Assembly (NCBI GenBank): GCA_036898135.1
Contig: CM072525.1
Location: 26,537,222-26,601,221, forward strand
Length of the DNA: 64,000 bases
Reading direction: 5' to 3'
Origin: Oncomelania hupensis
Taxonomy: Eukaryota > Mollusca > Gastropoda > Littorinimorpha > Pomatiopsidae
Below are positions 10,736-20,793 of this stretch, piece after piece. Under the pieces are notes generated by a model, which saw nothing but the letters and a program-made list of their open reading frames with translations, was not told where the DNA came from and ran no database searches. Position numbers and translations under genes: made by a program. Position 1 is the stretch's first letter. Each line of letters begins with the position of its first letter.

Positions 10736-11785
10736 TTATTTTATAAAGCGCGATTCCCGACAACTGTCTGCTCAAACTGCACACTCACACTCGTAGGTTA
10801 ACATTATAATCTTAAAGTATCGAGTTTAAACGAAGGGTAAAATATGTATACTAAAAGAAAGATGTACATGTACAAGATTTAAACTTTAACACTAAGGTAA
10901 AACACAGGACAGCAATTTTTAAAAAGTTAGGGCAAAATGGGTACAGTGGTTACAAACACAATATATAAATCGCACAAGCTAAGAAATAATTGATTTTACA
11001 TGCGAATCACAAACCAAACCATAAACAGAATTTTAAAAAGTATGTGATAAAACAAAATGACATCGTACTAAAACGTATTGCACATAACATTGCATTGCAC
11101 AAACACACACACATACACACACAAAGAATGAAATTACGGATTTAACCGTCTTATAAAATATTACGTATTACATTTAAAAACAAAAATTAAAATAATGAAA
11201 CTGGAGCAGCTCTCCAAAGTCGGTTAATATAGGTACTTTGAAGCGATTCTGACCCTAAACTATGAGAGATAAAGTCCAAACTTGTTGTATTTAGAGAGGA
11301 TATATTATTGATCGTTCATATTTTTACCATGTTTGGTTTGATCTTGAAGGACAAGGTCATTTTAGGCCTTGCAATAACAAACAAAAAGTAGGTAATCGTA
11401 CAGTGGAATGCAAATATAGTACATATAGTATGCAAAAATATTGGGTTATTTGATCAGACAAGCATGAGAGATCACGTGCGAGTCAAGGTAATTCCAAGGT
11501 CAAGATCAGTGAAGGTCAAAGTCATCCCGAGGTCACCGGTTTTTTTTGTGGCACAATACAACTTTTGTTGTAGTTGTTTTGATAGTACATGAGTGTATTT
11601 GGAGCCGGAGGTCAATGTCATCTCAAGGTCAAGAGTATAGATAGATAAGTCTATAATAGCCGGTATTATTTTGTATTTTAATCCACAATTTCATTTTGTT
11701 CGTACTGGACACTTATTCTCATGTTAAATATTGCGAGTTCTATAAGGAGCATGTGAGTCATATGAGCTTTGCCCTTTTAGTTTAA
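10365..11785 (+). repeat. AAGGTCA-rich dispersed repeat, copy a
   Basis: The copy shares an ordered series of blocks with 17072-18148 and 23630-24855: a CCGTCTGTCTGTGCAAAA block, then TGGTAAGATGGTGTATACCC, many (TC)AAGGTCA motifs, AGTCGGTTA..TAGGTACTTTGAAG, a GATCTTGAAGG block, and a 3' end reading TAAATATTGCGAG and then GAGTCATATGAGCTTTGCCCTT. It is non-coding. This copy is interrupted at 10709-11198 by another element. Confidence 0.8.
10709..11198. repeat. (AAT)n-led insertion inside repeat copy a
   Basis: The host repeat is broken after CAAGGTCAAGGG and resumes at CTGGAGCAGCTCTCC, which are adjacent in copy b. The insert begins with (AAT)n followed by TTTATAAAGCGC. This resembles the reverse complement of a retroelement 3' end with an (ATT)n tail, and a similar start follows the (AAT)n run at 30976. 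No coding sequence was seen. Confidence 0.55.
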
Positions 11786-11989
11786 AATTTATGTTTTAAA
11801 ATTTTATTTGTTTTATATTATTTTATTTATTTATTTATTTATTTGGGGGGGTGGGGGTGGGGGTGGGAGTGGGGGTCGCGGGAGGGGGGATGTTTAATCT
11901 TTTTTTTTCTTCTCCTAAAGCGTCATCACTGACAGTTCAGTTTAGTATATTATTTATCGCCTATTACTTTTCACTGTGATGATTTCACA

Positions 11990-12028
<39 letters not shown>

Positions 12029-12070
12029 ACACACCCACACACTCACTCACTCACTCACACACACGCGTAC
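11786..12070. repeat. (TTTA)n, G-rich tract and (CA)n array
   Basis: TTTA units are followed by a G-rich tract at about 11844-11892 with several runs of five or more G. A (CA)n array with ACTC variants lies at about 11990-12065. Confidence 0.7.
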
Positions 12071-13270
12071 ATCCCCACAGTTGTCCACACTGACACAGCA
12101 CATGCATTTTAAAAACAACAGTGAAGGTCAGAAAGGAGCGAGTCCCAGAAAACTGTATTAATTTGTCTCAGTACTCCATAGCTTTGCTCAACTTATAACT
12201 TTTGTTGTTGGTGTTGTTTTGTGGTTTTATTTGTTTGTTTGTTGTTGTTGTTATTGTTGTTGTTGTTCTCATTCGTGCACACCTGCAGAAATACATCGCC
12301 TGGACTTTAAAAAAGACCCTGACGCCTAAAGGTCCTCTTAGACGAATGAGCGCCAGATATAAATACACAACCAGCAAACCACGATCTATTTCTTCCACCA
12401 CCACCCCCACCCCCCTCACACCCTTCTTCCCTACGTCTTGGGTGCCGCTGGTCCGCGGATGACGCACTTTTCACTTTTTGAGAAAGCAACCCTCTACCCA
12501 AATTTCGCCCGCATGGCTGACAAATTATAATCCACCCGATGAAATAAAATACATCTATCTATATATATAAATTGCTTAGCCGGAAGTCTTCTTCGCCTCT
12601 ACTGTAAAGTTTGTCCGGTATGGACGCTGATCTGGGCAGGTGCTGGGCGCTGCGGATCGGCCTGCTGTGCGCTCAAAACCCGCGAAATCATTATAGCCGA
12701 CATTTCCTTACCGAACGTTTGACCGTTTCTGAGATAAATAAATAAACAAAATGTCCACAAACTGCAATAGCCTCATTCCGCACGCTTCTGATTCAACCCG
12801 TGTCAAGAACGTGCCGTTTGAGTAATACCGCAAATTTTGTTTTATTTCCATTCAAAACACTTTTGCACTCATGTCACCAATCTTACAGCTGAAGGTTACC
12901 TGTTCACTTTCTTTTTCATCCATACTTATATGCGCACAAAAATTCATTCGCAAACAATCTTGCCAGAATCCCATTCAGGCGCCAAACGTGACGTCACATA
13001 TAACTTTGCAGACGACATTTGACAACAGCGTCGGCTGCAAGTGTAAGTACATTGCAATAAATATCATGCCTAATATTTTTAAATAAAGGTATGACATTTA
13101 AAAATACGTTGCCTAACATAAATACTAAATTAAAATAAAATATTTTAGTGCATTACTCAAACATGCTTCACCAAAGTTAGAGGGAGAGGATGCCTTTGTA
13201 CCCTGGCAGTACATTACGATTAATTTCAGTGCATTGCATGCTCATGTAACCAAGCCCACCCCTTCAAACG
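12071..13270. other. Unassigned region
   Basis: Poly-GTT-like sequence lies near 12200-12265 and CTATATATA near 12550. A palindromic CRE-type octamer TGACGTCA is at 12989-12996. I recognise no gene. Confidence 0.35.
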
Positions 13271-13279
13271 ACCAGTCCC

Positions 13280-13573
13280 ATGAAGCTTATTCATATGTGC
13301 ATTGTACTTTTTTTATTCCTATGTGCAGCGCTTAGGCCAAAGAAAAAAAAATTGTCCGTTTATGGTCACCTGACCGACCCTGTACATTTTGCAACAACTC
13401 TAAAAAATTTTTTCCAAAAACATAAAAATAAAATAATAAATGATACTTTTAAAAGCCAAGGCAAAATCGTCCAAATGAAACTCGCAGACAACAGTTGTCT
13501 CTCTGTCTACATTTTAAACAGCAACCTGTGCAACCTGTACAAAACCACTAGTATAACAATAAAATATAAATAA
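13280..13573 (+). CDS. Unrecognised 97-aa open frame followed by AATAAA
   Basis: I do not recognise the product. The frame starts with a hydrophobic stretch, then Lys-rich sequence, and its later part (from about residue 28) has a protein-like composition. A possible splice acceptor (pyrimidines then TATGTGCAG, ending at 13328) precedes the more protein-like part, so it could be a last exon. AATAAA overlaps the end of the frame at about 13558. It could equally be the end of a mobile-element ORF or chance. Confidence 0.22.
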   Translation: MKLIHMCIVLFLFLCAALRPKKKKLSVYGHLTDPVHFATTLKNFFQKHKNKIINDTFKSQGKIVQMKLADNSCLSVYILNSNLCNLYKTTSITIKYK

Positions 13574-13795
13574 TGGACAAATATTGTTTGTCTTTCTGTG
13601 TTCGTGTCTCTCTGTCTCCGTCTCTCTTTCCGTCTCTGTCTCTCTAGAGGTAAAGAATGGGGAGGGGTGGGATTCGGTGGGGGTTGGCCAAAAAGGTATT
13701 TTCGACGCGGTTGGAGATGATTACATTGTTGCTAATTTGACTCTTTTGTAATGGCCTCCACCTCTACTGCTTTAGTTATTGGAACAAGAGGAAGA

Positions 13796-13797
<2 letters not shown>

Positions 13798-13881
<84 letters not shown>
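13798..13881. repeat. (GA)n microsatellite
   Basis: About 40 uninterrupted GA dinucleotides. The frames crossing it are artefacts. Confidence 0.95.
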
Positions 13882-13884
<3 letters not shown>

Positions 13885-13961
13885 GCAGGCAGGCAGGCTG
13901 ACAGAGGCAATGCAAATCTGGCAATGCACCTTCCTATCTTTGTTCTCTTTTTTCCCCAAAA

Positions 13962-14352
13962 CCCCAGATCGTCCACAAAATTAAATGTTCCACTTCCAAG
14001 AATTGATCTTTTCAAAACTAGTCTAGCCTATTCTGGTTCAACTCTGTGGAATAACTTTTCCTGACGATCTTCGCACTCCAGAATATAACATTACATCATT
14101 TAGAACACGTCTCTTAAAACACATTAAAAATTAAATAAACATTATTTGTTGTTAAAATTATCACCAATAATTTGATTTAATTTTTAAATTAAAGAAAATT
14201 ATTCAATGATGATATTGTTTATTTGTTATTGTTCTATGATGTTAATGTTATAACATTCATTTGTTGTATTTAATAGTTCTTGTTACAAGCCCTAAGGGCA
14301 AGGTGTACAAAAGCGCATCCAGCGCTTACTCTTTTACCCTTGCAAAATAAAA
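13962..14352 (+). pseudogene. CR1/L2-like LINE 3' end, C-terminal RT fragment
   Basis: The plus strand, with frame breaks, reads a LNVPLPRIDLFKTS segment, then SGSTLWNNF, then SFRTRLLKHIKN before a stop near 14135. This is the usual C-terminal pattern of CR1/L2-type LINEs (a G..LWN.LP motif followed by SFK..LK.HL). A 3' UTR follows and the element ends in the (TTATC)n tail. Confidence 0.6.
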
Positions 14353-14429
14353 TTGTTATCTTATCTTATCTTATCTTATCTTATCTTATCTTATCTTATC
14401 TTATCTTATCTTATCTTATCTTATCTTAT
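14353..14429 (+). repeat. (TTATC)n pentanucleotide tail of the LINE
   Basis: About fifteen TTATC units directly follow AAAATAAAATTG, in the position of a LINE 3' tail made by target-primed reverse transcription. Confidence 0.8.
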
Positions 14430-14709
14430 GACAGAAAGACAAAGGCTTGGAAAAGATAACAGAGACAAAGACACAAAGTCAGAGAAATTGAAACAAACTG
14501 ACTGAGATATAAATATTGACAGAGCTATACAGAGAGAGTGAGAGAGAAAGAGAGAGACAGAGAGAGAGACAGAGAAATAAGCCAGACAGAAAAGAGGGGG
14601 CGCTCTTCAATAGAGAGGAAATAGGGAGCTAAAAGATAATGAAGAATGGATTGTGTTTCTGATTTAGTGATTAAAACGTTAAGAAAATAGTAATTTTCTG
14701 TCAGCAATA

Positions 14710-15007
14710 TTGTAAAGAAACTTCAGTTCAATACAAACTACAAAACCTTCGAGGAATTCCCAGATCAGTTTCATCTATGGCATACAGAATATTATTAAAG
14801 TCGATGAAAAGCAACTATTGGAAAAATGTGAAGTGTATTTGTGAGGAACCCTTAACTCTAAAACATATATTATTTGATTGTATTCACAATCATCCCCTTT
14901 TGCCCCCTGAAGTAAATACTATAACATCAGTTACAAACATTAACACTGATTTAAGTGTGGGATTGGCAAAAGCTTTAATTAATTCTCCGGTCACTCGTTT
15001 TATTTAA
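14710..15007 (+). pseudogene. LINE C-terminal zinc-knuckle fragment (RNase H-type LINE)
   Basis: A frame from 14777 includes CICEEPLTLKHILFDC, a C-x-C-x8-H-x4-C knuckle found at the C-terminus of I/Nimb/Jockey-type LINE polyproteins. The frame ends at 15007. Sequence just upstream (NYKTFEEFPDQFHLW) may belong to the same protein in another frame. Heavily truncated. Confidence 0.5.
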
Positions 15008-15640
15008 CAGACATTGTTACTTATGTTTTAATGCGATTATAAATTATGCTTGAATGTATGTCAGAGAGATAGAGATAGTGCGTGTGTCTATGTGTGTGTA
15101 CATGTGTGCCAGTTTAAATACGCGCGCGCGTTTGTGTGTGTGGTCTTTATCATCTTGGTGAAAAAAGACGTTAATAAAACTACCAACCAACCAAGATCTC
15201 GATTCTCCTTTTGCATCATTTTATATTCTTTCCTACACTGGCAATACGCCATTCTATGCTTCTCGTCTCTTGACTTTCTATATCTTCTCAACGCTCCTCT
15301 TGTTTCGGTCTTTTTTTGTTTTACAGTCTCTGTCAAACCAAGATGGATCTCTATACGGCTAATTAGATCTTTGAACCGCTTTTGTCATACACTGGGACAC
15401 GCGAGACGACCAACAGGTAAAATAGTCAATAGCGCTGTTTAAATTCACCCCAATTAGTACTCTCGATCGTCTTCTGTTAAAGTTGCATCAACTAATTCGT
15501 TCATTTTATTTTCATTCCAAATAAATTTTGTGACCTGTTTATGTCTCGCCTGCCCCAGTGAACTCATACGAACTGGGTTGTTAGATATACACAATTCCAC
15601 AGGAAAATGTTGTGATACAATTTCATCACCAACATTCAAA
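15008..15640. other. Unassigned region
   Basis: GT-rich sequence lies near 15080-15140. The ACCAACCAACCAAG at 15182 follows an AATAAAAC and may be an element's end. I see no gene. Confidence 0.3.
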
Positions 15641-15647
15641 TTAAAAT

Positions 15648-15690
<43 letters not shown>

Positions 15691-15726
15691 AAGGAAGAAA
15701 GAGAGAGAGAGAGAGGGAGAGAGGGA

Positions 15727-15775
<49 letters not shown>

Positions 15776-15943
15776 GGGGAAAGATTAAGAAGACGCAGAG
15801 GACGAGGAAGAAGAAGTACGTCAAGAGATATATTACAACAGAACAATTTATCCATGAGAAACATATGCCACCAAGAGAAGAAATTAAAGAGACAATTTCA
15901 CCATCAAATAACAGAACTTTAAAGAGAAGAGAAGAGAAGAGAG

Positions 15944-16024
<81 letters not shown>
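15648..16024. repeat. Two (GA)n arrays
   Basis: GA arrays with some GAAA/GGGA variants lie at about 15648-15771 and 15945-16024, separated by non-repetitive sequence. Confidence 0.9.
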
Positions 16025-16026
<2 letters not shown>

Positions 16027-16479
16027 AAACTACCCACAACAGGGCATGGTGGGCCTATATGAACGGTGCAGGCGTGTGAGAATTCGGAAACCTCGCCGCT
16101 TCCCAATCCATCACAGAACAGCTTGTCCTTTAGTTAAGGGATTAACTCTACAACTCTACATCCACGTTCGCTTTTTAAAGAGATTATGTTATTTCTACCC
16201 TGAGTTTACGCGTGATAATTTAAAATGTGCTGTAGGCTTGATGCACACATGGATTATATTGTTTTAATTTAAGCATGTTACAGAAACATTAAGGCCTATT
16301 TCAAATAAGCCTTCTTAACACAGTTTTCTGTGGTACAACAGGATTACCTCTGCATCCACTTTTGTGCTTAGGAAGCACCATTCGTAAGGATTCGTTGGTA
16401 AGCTGGTAAGCTACATCTATATTCTACTTCCATATTAAGAAATGTGTATATTTATTTGAACTAGATTACCTTGCATGTG

Positions 16480-16605
16480 CCATACGATGCGCCACACGGC
16501 AGCAAGTGGTCTCCTCGGGCTGTCTTGAGGTAGATCCTGTATCGACCAGCGCCTTGAGCAGCTTTAGAGGTAGAAAAGCGCTATATAAGAAAGATTAAAC
16601 GAAAA
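16480..16605 (+). repeat. Short dispersed repeat ending GCGCTATATAAGAAA (SINE-like), copy 1
   Basis: It shares GTAGATCCTG.ATCG..CAGCG.CTTGAGCAGC and the end AGAAAAGCGCTATATAAGAAAG with 28080-28215. An end like this is common in SINEs that borrow a LINE tail. The head is not identified. Confidence 0.5.
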
Positions 16606-16657
16606 CCTGTGTATTTTCGTGATCGAGTTCATTGTATGTATATTGGTAATCATATTC

Positions 16658-16830
16658 CTATCCTATCCAATCCCGTAACTCGAAAGACGTTGGGGCACCA
16701 CAGATGATCATTTAAACAGCGTACTCCATCGTTCTCTGTCCTCAGCAACCCTCATGGCTTCGCTCAGTGTCAAGCCAGTCCATTCTCGAATGTTGTCCTC
16801 ACAGCTCTTTTTCTGTCTCCCTCTTCTCCT
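16658..16830 (-). mobile_element. LINE 3' fragment, GGATA-tail family
   Basis: On the minus strand it shows the family's last ~130 bp: the GAGAATGGACTGGCTTGACA region, then GTACGCTG.TTAAA, then the TTACGGGATTGGATAGGATAGG tail. It is strongly 5'-truncated. Confidence 0.8.
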
Positions 16831-17071
16831 GACGTATTAACGTCAAGCTTTATTACATGTTGAGAAGTCGACTTTTTTTTGGTGCAAAGGTAGTGTAAGG
16901 TTTAGCCTACAAAGTTCTTCACAATCATTGGATGTATGTATATTGGTAATCGTATGACGTCAAGCTTTGGCACATCTTGAGAAGCCTACATTATTTTTCC
17001 AAAGGTAATGTAAGTTGTAGACTATATACAAAGTTCGTCACAAACATCTTGAGGTGAAAGTACTATTTGAT

Positions 17072-18148
17072 TTTTGACTCACATAGATAGCAATGTGAGT
17101 CTATACTGAACCGTCCCCTATCGGTTTTTGGGACTATTTTAAAACTTGGGGGGAGGGGAGGGGGGATGATGGCACCATCATCCCACCCTCCCCCCAAGTT
17201 TTAAAATAGTCCCAAAATTATATCGAAAGAAACATTCCATCCATCCGTCCGTCTGTCCGACGTCCGCCGTCTGTGTGCAAAAACTAAGTGGCTAAGTACT
17301 CAGAACCTATTTCAACTATCACAACTAAACCTGGTAAGATGGTGTATACCCATGAAACCTCATAAACGATCAATGAATGAATGAATGACTTCACTTCATT
17401 GTCAAGATCACATGGTCATCAAATGTTAGTCAAAAAAATGAATTTTTTTTACAAAATTTGATTTTTTAGGTTGTTAATATTGAATTTCTTATTCTTTGAC
17501 GCATGATAGATATCAATGAGGCACACATATTATATGCGCGTTGTAAGTTCTCGAATTATTATACACATTTGGCCAGCCTCACTCCAAGGTCAAGGTCACT
17601 GGAGCTGCCCATAGTCGGTTAGTATAGGTACTTTGAAGTGACCTTGACCATAAACTGTGAGAGATATAGTCCAAACTTGTTACATTTGGAGATGATATAT
17701 TGATTCTTCTTTTGTGTTCCATTTTTGCCTTGATCTTGAAGGTTAAGATCATTTTAGGCCTTGCAAAAGCATACAGAAAATAGATAATCGGACAGTGGAA
17801 TGGCTGCTTATTTAACCCATAGTATGCAACAACATTGGGTTATTTGATTAGACATCACGATAGATCACGTGAGGATCAAGGTCATCCCAAAATCAAGGTC
17901 ACTGAAGGTCAAGGTCCTCCCAAAGTTTTTGGCACAATATAACTTTTGCTGTAGTTTATTTGATGAGTGTATTTGGAGGCGGAGGTCGGTGTCATCTTAA
18001 GGTCAAGAGCATAGAAAGAGCAAAGTCGGTATTACTTTGCATTTCATTGCCCCCATTTCATTTTGTTTTATCTGGGCACTCATTTTCATGTTAAATATTG
18101 CGAGTTTCATAAGGAGCGTATGAGTAATATGGGATTCGCTCTTCTAGT
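17072..18148 (+). repeat. AAGGTCA-rich dispersed repeat, copy b
   Basis: This is the most complete copy. It begins with a small palindrome GACTCACAT..ATGTGAGTC, then an 84-bp hairpin (17130-17213), then the blocks shared with copies a and c, and ends near GGGATTCGCTCTTCTAGTTT. It holds no open frame of note. The superfamily is not known to me. Confidence 0.8.
17130..17213. repeat. Long near-perfect hairpin
   Basis: GGGACTATTTTAAAACTTGG and its reverse complement form the outer arms. The inner parts (G-rich then C-rich, centred on GATGATGGCACCATCATC) pair as well, with small mismatches. Confidence 0.85.
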
Positions 18149-18979
18149 TTCATTTTATAGCCTTCCTCTTCATCATGCGACGCAGGCTTAGTGAACATTT
18201 ATTATAATTTCAAGTCAAGTCAACAAAATCCGTATTAACCACTATACAAAATTAACGCGTCCCTTTGTATCTCAGCAAATAATGAAAATGTCTTATTTTT
18301 TAAAAAGTAAAATAGATTTAAATAAGTGCTCCTCAAAGAACATAAAACCACGATTTTCTCTTCTCTAGAGAAAGCAGACAACACTAGTACATCCACGTCT
18401 CGTGTTAGGGGATCTTGTTACTTACTACTCATTTTGTCTTTTAGATAATTGTACGCTCTCCATTACCTGATGTGCAAACTTTAAGTTTGTCTTCTTCATG
18501 AAGTGACAAATGTTAAAAAAAGGGCTTAGCACAACACAGTTCTTCCCCCAAATTTTGTTTAAAAAAATTATTTTAAAAAATCGCATCGAGAAAATGTCTT
18601 TTCTTAAAAGGGGTTTTAAGCTACATTCACTTTTTCATTTTAAGAGAGTTTACTGTGTGTTCGCTGTTGATTATGTATATTTCTTCCTTCTGTCACAAAC
18701 ATAAAAAGGCTTAGTCGAGAGTTATTAAAAAAGATCGCATTGAATCTCTTTCTTAAAGCAAATATATTATATATTTATATATTATTATATTTATTCACTA
18801 AAATGTTTAATTTTAAAACTTGTCTGCAATTTCACTGCGTGTTAAAAAAATATTGATAAATAAATAATAGATAAGTTCCCTCTACCCCCACCCTCCCAGA
18901 TCCCTCCCTCCAAAAAAAAGTATTTTGGTTACAGATCGTCGCTTTTTGAATGATTTAGGAATAAGTGGCGTATAGCATC
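18149..18979. other. Unassigned AT-rich region
   Basis: A CAAGTCAAGTCAACAAAATCC segment near 18210 resembles LINE 3' UTR ends. Nothing else was recognised. Confidence 0.3.

Positions 18980-19052
<73 letters not shown>
18980..19052. repeat. (ATT)n microsatellite
   Basis: About 24 ATT units directly upstream of the SINE. Confidence 0.95.
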
Positions 19053-19055
<3 letters not shown>

Positions 19056-19057
19056 AG

Positions 19058-19262
19058 GGGTGGCTTCATGGCGCAGTGGGTTAGTCGCCTGTCTCCTATG
19101 CCGATGTTCGCGGGTTCGATTCCCGCAAGGGGTGAACGTATGTGGTTTAGATACGAGAATATTCATGTCACCGAGGGTTTTCTCCGGGTACTCCGGTTCT
19201 CCTCATTTTAATAATTGTATTGGATGTGGTCAATCTAAAAGTTCAGAATAAATTTCGACTTC
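19058..19262 (+). mobile_element. tRNA-derived SINE, copy 1
   Basis: The head has a box A-like TGGCGCAGTGG (19069-19079) and box B GGTTCGATTCC (19113-19123) inside a perfect GCGGG/CCCGC T-arm. The body carries GTTTTCTCCGGGTACTCCGG and the tail reads GTATTGGATGTGGTCAATCT. The same body and tail are found at 47413-47600 (minus) and 51184-51385 (plus). It is transcribed by RNA polymerase III in such families and moved by a LINE partner (family knowledge). Confidence 0.78.
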
Positions 19263-19556
19263 CTTTCCACCTTCTAAGAGCGATCACAGTGCCTTTACAC
19301 CACGTGTTTTAGTGATGAAGGTGTGCTTGTTGTGTTTGTAAGACTGTCTGTAACATATGAGCGTGTATGTTGGTTATAGATCGCCGGGCTTTGACACAGG
19401 CGGCGGAAGCAGGGGAACAAGGGGGGCACTGGCCCCCTCCAGAAAAATATTGGGGGGGGGGGGCAAACCTATACATTTGCCCCCCCCCAATATTCAGCCC
19501 CTCAAAAAACATTATTTGGAGGTTCAAACCAATATTTTCCCCCTTTCTCTGGACTG

Positions 19557-20547
19557 ATGCAAGTTAACAATATCTGTGCTGAGACCATTTTCAAAGCACT
19601 GAAGGACTGCTTGATCAGACTTGACTTGCCAGTGCAAAACTGTAGGGGCCAGGCCTACGACGGGGCGAGTAATTTTCAGGGTCATGTGTCAGGAGTTGCA
19701 AAAAGATTCAAAGATGAGATCCTTGCTGTGACTGAAGAGTTGGCGACAGTTCTTGAAAGAAAACAAACGACTTGTGATGACGCAGTAAACACTGCTGACA
19801 TTTGTCTGAGAACACTGGAAAGCATGCGGCATGAAGATTGTTATGAGACATTTTTTGCTGACATCACAACGAAAGCTGCAAATTTGTGTGATGAGTCCTG
19901 CGTTCCTACACAGAAGCAGCCTCCACGAAGACTGGACGATGGCTCACAGGGTCACAGCTACTCTTGTCCATCTGCTTACTACAGACAGCAATACTGTGAG
20001 GCCATTGACAACACCAAAGAACATTTAAAGAGCCGGTTTGATCAAATAGCTCTCGACTTACCAAGGAAAATTTAAGTTCTTCTAAGTGATGGAGCAGCAG
20101 GGAAGAGACCAAAAATTCCTCAAGAAATCAAAGATACATATTTCGCTGACATCGACTTGGACAGACTCAAAACTCAGCAAGAATCCTCCCACATGCACCG
20201 GGTGACACCAGGAGGCGGCTAACTCTAGGATCACCATCTTCCAAGCACTGCCGGATGAACTGAAAGCTTCTGACACTGTGCGACGGATGCTGAGTGAAGT
20301 GGATAAACTTCTCAGACTGTACTTCACCATCCCAACCACAACTGCAACGGCTGAACGCAGTTTTTCAGCCCTAAAGCGGGTAAAAACATACCTTCGGGCA
20401 ACGATGACGCAGGAGCGTCTAAATAAATGTCTTATAATGCATGTGTTCAAAGACAAAGTAGATCAACTAGACCAAGCGCAAACTGCTTACGAATTTATCA
20501 ATACAAATGAACGCCGTCAGGCATACTTTGAAAAATTAACGGTGTAA
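19557..20547 (+). pseudogene. hAT transposase (ZMYM1-like / DUF4371 type), broken
   Basis: The first frame (19557-20075) carries the GQAYDGASN motif with a catalytic Asp of the RNase H-like fold, then jumps to a later segment, so a middle part seems missing. The second frame (20278-20547) is the C-terminal hAT dimerisation region with PTTTATAERSFSALKRVKTY. Stops and frame changes lie between them (20076-20277). The N-terminus is missing. The related domesticated proteins are zinc finger MYM-type 1-like. Confidence 0.82.
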
Positions 20548-20636
20548 TTTCCCATGCCAAATGACATGCATGACTGCTGTTTTTGTTACTGTGATGGATC
20601 AACATTGCCAGGTCAGTTTCTCTCCCTTTCTCTCTA

Positions 20637-20660
20637 CCCTCCCCCCCCTCTCTCTCTCTC

Positions 20661-20702
<42 letters not shown>
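20637..20702. repeat. (CT)n microsatellite
   Basis: A CT array inside the outer hAT, before the nested element. Confidence 0.9.
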
Positions 20703-20706
<4 letters not shown>

Positions 20707-20793
20707 ATACACAGTTGTAGAAATATATATCTTTTTTTTATCTCTCTCACATAGTGTCTATGAAAATAGTTCAAATTATTTGGAGTAAATGTC

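Noticed and set aside
14353..14429. Telomere-like repeat
   Set aside because: The TTATC unit is not a known telomere unit and directly follows a LINE 3' UTR.
18980..19052. CRISPR-like regular spacing
   Set aside because: The triplet arrays have no spacers; they are plain microsatellites in a eukaryotic genome.
19110..19126. Possible functional tRNA gene
   Set aside because: Boxes A and B and the T-arm are good, but the sequence continues into a body and tail shared by other copies, so it is a SINE.
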